From contig CAZYYW010000097.1 in NCBI GenBank assembly GCA_964651445.1, positions 1 to 7,953 of the forward strand: 7,953 nucleotides of DNA, given 5' to 3'. A program made the position numbers and the translations under genes. The DNA comes from GCA-2746365 sp964651445. Its GTDB lineage: Bacteria; Pseudomonadota; Gammaproteobacteria; SZUA-229. The notes beneath the pieces are model-generated. The model ran no database searches and was not told where the DNA came from. It saw nothing but the letters and a program-made list of their open reading frames with translations. Below, piece by piece: positions 1 to 4,900 of this stretch. How positions within the stretch are numbered: position 1 is the first letter of the stretch; every line of letters starts with the position of its first letter.

Positions 1-5
1 TGATT

Positions 6-107
6 ATGGATAAAGTCGCTTTAGCTATAACATTGGCGGTGGCATTGTTTGTTGCGGTTATTGTGTTTTTACGTGTCCACTACGGCAATCAGCCGTGGAG
101 TTTGTAA
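6..107 (+). CDS. Possible small single-helix membrane peptide (33 aa)
   Basis: An ATG at 6 opens a 33-codon frame that ends at TAA 105-107. The peptide begins MDKVALAITLAVALFVAVIV and ends in a short polar tail (RVHYGNQPWSL). Residues 4-22 form one strongly hydrophobic segment, so it would be an integral membrane peptide. A TGA at 1-3 in another frame could be the stop of an upstream gene, which would place this ORF directly behind it. However, the frame is also open to the window edge, so these bases may instead be the C-terminal anchor of a longer protein cut by the boundary. I do not recognise a family. No Shine-Dalgarno can be assessed because only five bases precede the ATG. Confidence 0.35.
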   Translation: MDKVALAITLAVALFVAVIVFLRVHYGNQPWSL

Positions 108-186
108 CATCTTAGTCTACTGGCTACAGCCAAAATCACCTGCTTCTGTTAGAATTAGCCTCCTTTTATGACGGTAGAATAAGCGC

Positions 187-669
187 ATGCAAATCGAATC
201 TAATTCTGTAGTAACCCTGCATTACATCCTTAAAGACAATGACGGTAAAGTGATTGATCAATCTGATGATGATAGCTTTTTGTACCTGCATGGTGCCATG
301 AATATTGTTCCAGGCTTGGAAAATGCCTTATCTGGCAAGTCGGTCGGTGATGAGCTGAGTGTTAAAATTTCGCCTGCTGACGGTTACGGTGAAAAGCGGG
401 AAGACCAAATTCAGGAAGTGCCAAAAGACATGTTTGGCAGCGCTGAGGAAATCAAGGTCGGTGTGCAGTTTCACGCACAAAGCCCAGAAGGTGAAGAGGT
501 TGTCGTTACCGTGGTAGAGGTAAAGGATGATGTTGTGGTGATAGATGGCAACCATGCGCTTGCCGGTGTGGAATTAAATTTTGATGTCAAAATCGTTGAT
601 GTGCGAAAAGCCTCAGCAGAAGAAATTGAACACGGACATGTGCATGGGCCACACGGTCATCAGCATTAA
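187..669 (+). CDS. slyD: FKBP-type peptidyl-prolyl cis-trans isomerase, SlyD-like
   Basis: A 160-residue cytoplasmic prolyl isomerase and chaperone of the SlyD branch of FKBPs. The FKBP fold is split: residues 1-70 (VVTLHYILKDNDGKVIDQS; PGLENALSGKSVGDE; PADGYGE) and about 126-140. The chaperone insert-in-flap domain lies between them (about 71-125). DGNHALAG at 120-127 matches the family's closing motif. The C-terminus carries six histidines in 12 residues (149-160), the metal-binding tail that in E. coli SlyD binds Ni2+ and supports hydrogenase maturation. This tail is shorter than in E. coli (196 aa) and has no cysteines, so metal capacity is probably lower. There is no good Shine-Dalgarno before the ATG at 187. 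It appears to be monocistronic. The paralogue SlpA/FkpB is less likely because it lacks such a tail. Confidence 0.94.
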   Translation: MQIESNSVVTLHYILKDNDGKVIDQSDDDSFLYLHGAMNIVPGLENALSGKSVGDELSVKISPADGYGEKREDQIQEVPKDMFGSAEEIKVGVQFHAQSPEGEEVVVTVVEVKDDVVVIDGNHALAGVELNFDVKIVDVRKASAEEIEHGHVHGPHGHQH

Positions 670-848
670 ATCAAACAGCTTTTACAGACAATGAGCGTTA
701 TGCGTAACCCGCCGATAGTCACCGCTTGTGCCATATGTTTGGGCTTGGCTATCGCTTTGCATTAGCCTACGAAAACATTGATGTTGGCTCATGACTTAAT
801 CAGAGCTTGCTTCGCTATATAATAAATTGCTTTACGAGTAAATGCATA

Positions 849-1172
849 ATGTTAACAGAAGAACAACTAGACAAATTATTTTATAAAAAACAATCCAGTA
901 TCCACGGTGCGGGCTTGTTTTCTCGTGGAGAAATAAAACAAGGCGATTATATGGGCGAGTATGATGGCCCTGTGGTTAGTGATAATGGCGACCATGTACT
1001 ATGGGTAGAAAAATATGACGACGTGTGGGTCGGTCGTGACGGGAAAAATTTGCTGCGCTATATTAACCATAGCGGAAAACCGCAGGCAGAGTTTGTTGAT
1101 TTTGAACTATACGCAATGCGTGACATTCATGCCGACGAAGAAATTACCATTGATTATGGTGAAGAACCCTAA
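849..1172 (+). CDS. Minimal SET-domain protein (putative AdoMet-dependent methyltransferase)
   Basis: A 107-residue protein that is essentially a bare SET domain. Visible motifs are HGAGLF at 19-24 (the N-terminal GxG AdoMet-contacting turn), GEYDG at 36-40, RYINHSG at 70-76 (the NHS of the AdoMet/knot motif) and EITIDYG at 98-104 (the ExxxDY motif with the catalytic-type tyrosine). The usual NHSC cysteine is Gly, and there is no post-SET Cys cluster, as is common in small bacterial SET proteins. SET enzymes methylate lysine; the substrate here is unknown. The frame is open upstream to a TTG at 807, but the added 14 residues (MLRYIINCFTSKCI) do not look like the domain, so ATG 849 is preferred. 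A weak GAG at 836-838 precedes it. It converges on sprT with only 5 bp between the stops. Confidence 0.85.
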   Translation: MLTEEQLDKLFYKKQSSIHGAGLFSRGEIKQGDYMGEYDGPVVSDNGDHVLWVEKYDDVWVGRDGKNLLRYINHSGKPQAEFVDFELYAMRDIHADEEITIDYGEEP

Positions 1173-1177
1173 CCGTT

Positions 1178-1753
1178 TCAACCGATCTTTCTAGCTTGCA
1201 GCAGTTGTTTGCAGTTTTTGCAATAGTACTGAAAGCGTCGGTTTCTGATTTTATTGTGTCGTGTTGTGCTTAACTGGTGCTCGCGACATTCACATACATA
1301 AGTGAATTTTGATTGCTTTTTTAATGGAATGCCGGAGAGATCGTAATTCGCCGTAACGCTGGCATCTGCGTCAAAATCGTGCATTACTGCTTTCCATTCT
1401 TTGCCATGCGGCTTTATATTTTTTAATCCATAAATTATATCAGTGATGAAGTGCGCAACTTCATGTGGGATAGTGGTTGTGAAATTATCTTCATAAAATT
1501 TTGCAAAGATAAAAGGGTTGTACCGTATTTCTCTTTCTTGCTGTAAAAAAAATCGTTGCCTACGATGTTTAATACGATACATACCAACACTGCGTCCTTT
1601 TAAATCAAAAGTAATATCGACTTTTTTATATTTTAAATTATAAAGTTCAGTCGCCTGCTTTATATAAATATTTGTTTGTATAATCACTTCCTGTTGCTGC
1701 GAGGCAGTAAGCGGAGCGGTGTTTTCTGGCAGTGGTTTTAAATCGGTGAGCAT
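1178..1753 (-). CDS. sprT: SprT-family zinc metalloprotease-like protein
   Basis: A 191-residue member of the SprT/Spartan family. The zincin site is HEVAH at 97-101 (two zinc ligands plus catalytic Glu98). A third ligand is likely His116 in HGKEW at 116-120, the family's HGxxW box. A C-terminal zinc ribbon follows: YVCEC (Cys154, Cys156), the conserved RHN at 165-167, and YYCKNC (Cys178, Cys181). All catalytic and ribbon residues are present, so it should be active. The eukaryotic relative Spartan cleaves DNA-protein crosslinks; the role of bacterial SprT is less clear. The start is an ATG at 1751-1753 with an AT-rich leader and no Shine-Dalgarno. It is divergent from arfB and shares the palindromic promoter-like region at 1786-1811. 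Confidence 0.92.
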   Translation of the reverse strand: MLTDLKPLPENTAPLTASQQQEVIIQTNIYIKQATELYNLKYKKVDITFDLKGRSVGMYRIKHRRQRFFLQQEREIRYNPFIFAKFYEDNFTTTIPHEVAHFITDIIYGLKNIKPHGKEWKAVMHDFDADASVTANYDLSGIPLKKQSKFTYVCECREHQLSTTRHNKIRNRRFQYYCKNCKQLLQARKIG

Positions 1754-1785
1754 TTAAATTTTTTGTGTATTGTCTTGTTGCCGGT

Positions 1786-1811
1786 TGTCTATGCATTATA
1801 ATGCATAGACA
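1786..1811. promoter_or_regulatory. 26-bp perfect palindrome with TATAAT on both strands (candidate bidirectional promoter)
   Basis: Bases 1786-1811 are identical to their own reverse complement, with the axis between 1798 and 1799. The core is GCATTATAATGC. It contains TATAAT at 1797-1802 on the plus strand and TATAAT at 1795-1800 on the minus strand, overlapping by four bases. On the plus strand, TTGTTG at 1775-1780 lies 16 bp upstream and could be the -35 for arfB. The minus-strand -35 for sprT would fall at the edge of the N gap and cannot be read. The predicted sprT leader would be about 35 nt. An operator for a dimeric regulator, or both roles at once, would also fit. This is inferred from sequence only. 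Confidence 0.45.
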
Positions 1812-1937
1812 GACTCATAGNNNNNNNNNNNNNNNNNNNNNNNNNNNNNNNNNNNNNNNNNNNNNNNNNNNNNNNNNNNNNNNNNNNNNNNNNNNNNNNN
1901 NNNNNNNNNNNNNNNNNNNNCATAGACAGACTCATAG
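1804..1937. repeat. 12-bp tandem repeat array broken by the assembly gap
   Basis: The 17 bases on the left of the N run (1804-1820) and on its right (1921-1937) are identical: CATAGACAGACTCATAG. This string is one and a half copies of a 12-bp unit, CATAGACAGACT. A degenerate copy (CATAGGCAGAA followed by CATAA) continues on the right before the arfB start. A short tandem array of unknown copy number is the simplest reading, and it would explain why assembly failed here. The alternative is two contigs overlapping by 17 bp, with no missing sequence at all. The array would lie in the 5' leader of arfB. Confidence 0.6.
1821..1920. other. Assembly gap (100 N)
   Basis: Exactly 100 N, the conventional placeholder for a gap of unknown length. 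Any reading frame through it is meaningless, and the true sprT-arfB spacing is unknown. Confidence 0.98.
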
Positions 1938-1951
1938 GCAGAACATAATTC

Positions 1952-2365
1952 ATGCGCGTCAAACATTTAAATATACCGGATGTTGAAATTGAGATGATGG
2001 CGATTCGTGCGCAAGGCGCGGGTGGTCAGAATGTCAATAAAGTTTCGACAGCGATTCACCTAAAGTTTGATATTGTCGCATCCAGTTTGCCTGTGAGTAT
2101 TAAACAGCGTTTATTGGCATTGAATGATCAACGGGTGACCAAGGATGGGGTCTTTATTATTAAGTCACAGCAGACGCGAAGCCAGTTGCAGAATCGGCAG
2201 TTGGCGGTTGTGCGGTTGCAGGGATTTATTGCGCAAGCCTTAAATATTCGCAAAGCACGTAAGAAAACCAAGCCAACAAAAGCCTCAAAGTTACGGCGGT
2301 TAAATGCTAAGAATAAACGTGGCCAACTAAAGAAAAGCCGGCAGGCCAGTTCGTCAGACTCCTAG
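1952..2365 (+). CDS. arfB: Alternative ribosome-rescue factor / peptidyl-tRNA hydrolase ArfB (YaeJ)
   Basis: A 137-residue ArfB, close to the usual length of about 140. The catalytic domain carries GAGGQNVNKV at 22-31, where GGQ (24-26) hydrolyses peptidyl-tRNA in the ribosomal P site. It also carries the family's THRD-type region RVTKDGVFIIKSQQTRSQ at 61-78. It lacks the codon-recognition domains of RF1/RF2. The C-terminal tail (about 100-131) is very basic, with KKTKPTKASKLRR and RGQLKKSR. In E. coli ArfB this tail inserts in the empty mRNA channel of stalled ribosomes, so rescue of non-stop ribosomes without tmRNA is expected. The start ATG at 1952 immediately follows the tandem-repeat leader, with only a weak AGG upstream. 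It converges on the desaturase gene, with 11 bp between stops. Confidence 0.95.
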   Translation: MRVKHLNIPDVEIEMMAIRAQGAGGQNVNKVSTAIHLKFDIVASSLPVSIKQRLLALNDQRVTKDGVFIIKSQQTRSQLQNRQLAVVRLQGFIAQALNIRKARKKTKPTKASKLRRLNAKNKRGQLKKSRQASSSDS

Positions 2366-2380
2366 CCATCAGATTCCTAG
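2354..2380. repeat. Short direct repeat spanning two convergent stop codons
   Basis: TCAGACTCCTAG (2354-2365) and TCAGATTCCTAG (2369-2380) are 12-mers with one mismatch and a 15-bp period. The first copy ends in the arfB stop codon TAG. The second contains the desaturase stop (CTA at 2377-2379, read TAG on the minus strand). It may be a small slippage duplication, or it may be chance. Confidence 0.4.
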
Positions 2381-3174
2381 GTATTTAAAAAGCCAGAGCC
2401 AAAGTGCTCGGTTTTATAAAGGTGTGCCGGAATCTTGTTTTTAATTTTTTCGTGTAATGCAGGCAATAATGACCAGTGCAAACCCTGTTTGTGGTGGTGT
2501 GCTGTGTGGTAGCCGAGATTGCCGGTCAGCTTGTTATAGATTGGCGTCATAATGTTGTAGGACGCTTCAAAGTCATTATCAACATCTAGGCCAGCATGGT
2601 GTGCATAGGTTACCCAGGCAGTTAAAAAAAGGCTGCTAATCATCGGGATTATAAAAATGAACAATGCGGGCAGCGGGTGATAAATAGTTAGTAGAACGAG
2701 TACCAGTATGGTTACGGCGGTGCCGATTAAGAATATTTTTAACGGTCGGGGGTGTCTTTTGCCTACCTGATAGCCACGGTAATAAGCAGTCAGTGTGACC
2801 TCAAGAGAATATCTAAGACGGCTCATAATACTACCCTTGTTATCTTTCCAACGACTTTCGTCCTTCGTTTGATCCAGGTAATGATGGTGATGCCCCAGTA
2901 CGTGGTGCAGCACCCACAATTTGGTGGTGGCACCGGTTTGTAATGCGTACATCTGTTCGAGTAAGTAATTCAGCGCGGTGATTTTAAAGGTGGGTAGGTG
3001 TTGGTGGTGATGGTTCCACGCGCAAACAACCCCTTTTGGCGCAATCATAATTAACCAGTATGCAATCAGTAACCAGACATTATCAATCAGTAGATACGCG
3101 ATAATGTCGAGTGCAAAAAGTAAAATGATAATAAAAACGGGTAAGCGGTCTGCTGAGTATTTAAATAAAGTCAT
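2377..3174 (-). CDS. Membrane fatty-acid desaturase-family protein
   Basis: A 265-residue integral membrane protein with the three histidine boxes of the di-iron desaturase/hydroxylase superfamily. Box 1 is HHHQH at 55-59 (HxxxH), box 2 is HHVLGHH at 90-96 (HxxxHH) and box 3 is HTAHH at 223-227 (HxxHH). An extra YAHHAG lies at 190-194. Hydrophobic segments lie at about 11-29, 32-50, 145-165 and 168-188, giving the expected two pairs of helices with the boxes on the cytoplasmic face. It should use O2 and reducing electrons to desaturate or hydroxylate a lipid chain. The substrate and regiochemistry cannot be assigned; a related hydroxylase or carotenoid-type activity is possible. The start is an ATG at 3172-3174 with no clear Shine-Dalgarno. 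It lies downstream of the HIT gene on the same strand, but 158 bp away, so it probably has its own promoter. Confidence 0.85.
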   Translation of the reverse strand: MTLFKYSADRLPVFIIILLFALDIIAYLLIDNVWLLIAYWLIMIAPKGVVCAWNHHHQHLPTFKITALNYLLEQMYALQTGATTKLWVLHHVLGHHHHYLDQTKDESRWKDNKGSIMSRLRYSLEVTLTAYYRGYQVGKRHPRPLKIFLIGTAVTILVLVLLTIYHPLPALFIFIIPMISSLFLTAWVTYAHHAGLDVDNDFEASYNIMTPIYNKLTGNLGYHTAHHHKQGLHWSLLPALHEKIKNKIPAHLYKTEHFGSGFLNT

Positions 3175-3286
3175 AATGAAGATATAAGATGGATTGGTCT
3201 ATTCGCTGATTCAGAGTATGGTTTAGTGCTGCTGATGGCTTGTTCAGTCCTTGTGAGTCAATGATCGTTTTGGATTATTACTATGA

Positions 3287-3303
3287 ATTATAGCAGAATT
3301 ATA
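3287..3303 (-). promoter_or_regulatory. Two minus-strand TATAAT boxes upstream of the desaturase gene
   Basis: On the minus strand, TATAAT occurs at 3303-3298 and again at 3292-3287. Both lie inside two imperfect 11-bp copies (GATATAATTCT, GCTATAATTCA). Either could be a -10 box giving a leader of just over 100 nt. No convincing -35 sits 16-18 bp upstream, so this is only a candidate. The rest of the 158-bp spacer (3175-3332) shows no gene and no clear terminator. Confidence 0.3.
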
Positions 3304-3332
3304 TCCGAGAATTATTGTGCGGGCTAAATTAA

Positions 3333-3773
3333 TTATTCTGGGTATATGCGGTGGAAGGCTGCTTCATGGCGGTTTTCTAACCAGTCGATAACCCGATCTT
3401 TTCTGTGTGTTTTGTGCTCTTGTGTGTATGGGATCGGCTTTACTGCACCCCAGACAGGCGCTGGCCAGCTAGCATCGGTGATGAATCGGGCGATATGATG
3501 AATATGCAGTTGCGCTACCACGTTGCCCAGTGCGGCAATATTGAGCTTGTCGGGCAAAAAAACCTGTTGTAAACACTGGCTGAATAGTCCCGATTCGTGC
3601 ATTAATTGTTGCTGCTCGGTGTGCGACAATTGGTATATTTCAGTAAGGTTTTCGCGTTCGGGCACCAGAATAAACCATGGGTAGTTTGCATCATTAAGCA
3701 ATAACAGTTGGCACAGCTCGAATTTGCCAAGCACGATACAGTCGTTTTCAAGTTGTACATGTAATTGAAACAT
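3333..3773 (-). CDS. HIT-family nucleotide hydrolase/transferase-like protein
   Basis: A 146-residue protein of the proteobacterial branch of the histidine-triad superfamily. The N-terminal half (MFQLHVQLENDCIVLG; NDANYPWFILVPE) matches the small HIT proteins that act on dinucleoside polyphosphates or nucleotide phosphoramidates. The active-site block is GNVVAQLHIHHIARF at 83-97. Gln88 replaces the first His of the triad, His90 is the probable nucleophile and His92 the third triad position. ASWPAPVWG at 101-109 is the usual tail motif of this branch. The substrate is unknown. The frame can extend six residues to a TTG at 3791, but ATG 3773 is chosen because homologous proteins begin MFxLH. 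It is divergent from fpr across a MITE-like element that starts 41 bp upstream of the ATG. Confidence 0.9.
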   Translation of the reverse strand: MFQLHVQLENDCIVLGKFELCQLLLLNDANYPWFILVPERENLTEIYQLSHTEQQQLMHESGLFSQCLQQVFLPDKLNIAALGNVVAQLHIHHIARFITDASWPAPVWGAVKPIPYTQEHKTHRKDRVIDWLENRHEAAFHRIYPE

Positions 3774-3814
3774 ATGTGGGTTTATTTTCAAACGGTAATG
3801 GTTTAATTTGTAGT

Positions 3815-3976
3815 ATGAGACCTTTGCACGATACAGGCGCGAAAGGAAAAAAGGCTAAAATTTTGCTGATTGAGGCAGGAAACGCGGATAATAGCGAGCT
3901 ATTAGCAAGTTTTCTAACGATAAGCAGTGAAATTTTAGACACTTTTACTCGTGACTGTATCGTGCAAAGGCCTCAT
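3815..3976. mobile_element. 162-bp MITE-like element with 22-bp terminal inverted repeats, foldable as one hairpin
   Basis: The ends, 3815-3836 and 3955-3976, are inverted repeats with 21 of 22 matches. The outer motif is GAGACCTTTGCACGATACAG on the left and GAGGCC... on the right. The inner arms also pair: CTAAAATTT recurs inverted (3855-3863 and 3930-3938), and the centre is TAATAGC-GA-GCTATTA (3889-3904), essentially at the midpoint. By hand alignment about 58 of about 80 positions pair. AT flanks both GAG ends and could be a 2-bp target duplication. No transposase is encoded. GAGACCTTTGCA ends resemble those of IS5-family elements from memory, so a non-autonomous IS5-type MITE is the best guess. 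It lies 41 bp from each flanking start codon. Confidence 0.82.
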
Positions 3977-4006
3977 GCAGGTTGTAATAGTACATTGATA
4001 GAAAAC

Positions 4007-4012
4007 AGGGTG
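4007..4012 (+). promoter_or_regulatory. Shine-Dalgarno site of fpr
   Basis: AGGGTG ends 5 nt before the ATG at 4018. It supports this start over any downstream methionine and is one of the few recognisable ribosome-binding sites in the window. Confidence 0.55.
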
Positions 4013-4017
4013 ATTAT

Positions 4018-4758
4018 ATGGCGGATTGGCTAAAGGGTAAAATCTGTGGAAAAACACAGTGGAATGAACGTTTGTTCTCATTGCTGATTGATTGTAAATT
4101 TAATGCATTCGAGTCGGGTCAGTTTGTGCGGGTGGCACTGGATATAGACGGTGAACGTGTCGCACGACCTTACTCATTGGTTAACACTGTCAATGACGAG
4201 TATCTGGAAATTTATTTTAACATCGTAGAAGAAGGGCCGTTAACGCCAAAACTGGCGGCGCTCGATGTTGGCGATGAAATCTTTGTAACGGACCGAGCCA
4301 ATGGTTTTTTAACCATCAGCGAACTGCCTGCCTGTAAAAACTTGTGGTTGCTGGCTACCGGAACCGGTGTCGGCCCGTTTCTTTCTATTTTGAAAAGTGA
4401 GGCAGTGTGGCAACGATTTGAAAAAGTTGTTTTAGGCTACTCGGTGCGCGATGCTAGCGAGCTTTCGTATCGGGAGCAGATAGCCAGTATCGAACAACAG
4501 CATACGGCTCAGTTTGCGTTTGTGCCGTTTATTACCCGCGAGAAAGTCGCTGGCGCGATGAATCAACGCATGACGGACAGCATAGAAGATGGCTCCTTTG
4601 AACAAACTGCCGCCATCGATTTCAACCAACATTGTCACGTTATGATGTGTGGTAATTCGGCAATGATCAGTGGCGTGACGGAACTGCTAGAAGAACGCAG
4701 CCTGCGAAAACACCGGCGACGAGATCCGGGGCATATTACAACCGAGAAATACCACTAG
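4018..4758 (+). CDS. fpr: Ferredoxin/flavodoxin-NADP+ reductase
   Basis: A 246-residue bacterial-type FNR that moves electrons between NADPH and ferredoxin or flavodoxin through FAD. The FAD domain (about 1-100) has RPYSLVN at 50-56, the RxYS flavin-binding motif, and GPLTPKL at 73-79. The NADP domain (about 105-246) has ATGTGVGPF at 113-121 for the pyrophosphate and MCGNSAMI at 210-217. The C-terminus RRDPGHITTEKYH resembles the E. coli-type ending (PGHxTxEHYW) but stops in Tyr-His rather than Trp. Tyr245 is the likely aromatic residue stacking on or near the flavin. The length agrees with E. coli Fpr (248). The start has AGGGTG 5 nt upstream. Its promoter region has been invaded by the MITE at 3815-3976, so transcription may begin in or beside that element. 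It appears to be monocistronic. Confidence 0.94.
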   Translation: MADWLKGKICGKTQWNERLFSLLIDCKFNAFESGQFVRVALDIDGERVARPYSLVNTVNDEYLEIYFNIVEEGPLTPKLAALDVGDEIFVTDRANGFLTISELPACKNLWLLATGTGVGPFLSILKSEAVWQRFEKVVLGYSVRDASELSYREQIASIEQQHTAQFAFVPFITREKVAGAMNQRMTDSIEDGSFEQTAAIDFNQHCHVMMCGNSAMISGVTELLEERSLRKHRRRDPGHITTEKYH

Positions 4759-4767
4759 TGCCTTTGG

Positions 4768-4821
4768 CGCGAATAAACGCAATAAAAAATTAAAAAAGGT
4801 TTGTATTTGCGTTTATTCGCG
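4768..4821. repeat. 15-bp perfect inverted repeat downstream of fpr
   Basis: CGCGAATAAACGCAA at 4768-4782 is exactly inverted at 4807-4821 around a 24-nt A-rich loop. The right arm runs into a 10-bp-period string (GCGTTTATTC, GCGTGCATTT, GCGG). It begins 10 bp after the fpr stop and could help end transcription. However, the loop is large and no T-run follows the stem directly, so an intergenic repeat element is as likely as a terminator. Confidence 0.5.
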
Positions 4822-4880
4822 TGCATTTGCGGAAAATAGTGTTTTTAATGCTTACGTTGGTTGTCAAAATCATTTTATTT

Positions 4881-4897
4881 TATCGTGCAAAGGTCTC
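4881..4897. mobile_element. Solo terminal repeat identical to the MITE end
   Basis: Read on the minus strand from 4897, the sequence is GAGACCTTTGCACGATA, identical over 17 bases to the left end of the MITE at 3815-3976. The match stops there, and the adjoining bases (4759-4880) show no partner repeat and no similarity to the MITE interior. It is probably the surviving end of a related IS or MITE. The outer end lies 3 bp from the stop codon (4901-4903) of the hypothetical gene. Confidence 0.65.
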
Positions 4898-4900
4898 TTA

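Noticed and set aside
121..132. Small hairpin TGGCTACAGCCA upstream of slyD as a terminator
   Set aside because: The stem is only 4-5 bp with a 2-4-nt loop and no T-run follows it.
691..765. 24-codon hydrophobic ORF between slyD and the SET gene (MSVMRNPPIVTACAICLGLA...)
   Set aside because: No ribosome-binding site, very short, and in an AT/GC-mixed spacer where such frames arise by chance. It could be a small membrane peptide, but nothing supports it.
807..848. TTG-initiated extension of the SET protein
   Set aside because: The added residues do not resemble the domain, TTG starts are rare and no ribosome-binding site precedes it. ATG 849 gives a complete domain.
691..848. Promoter for the SET gene
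   Set aside because: I found no pair of -35 and -10 boxes with acceptable spacing in the slyD-SET spacer.
1804..1937. CRISPR array at the tandem repeat
   Set aside because: The unit is 12 bp and repeats head to tail without spacers, and no cas genes are nearby.
1765..1986. Reading frame through the N gap, coding HRQT-type repeats
   Set aside because: Its middle is placeholder N, and both ends are the 12-bp repeat, whose length is a multiple of three and so keeps any frame open. It has no start signal and overlaps the arfB start.
3776..4033. 85-codon frame across the MITE
   Set aside because: It lies almost entirely inside the hairpin element and runs into the fpr start. No protein family is visible, and the inverted repeat explains the sequence.
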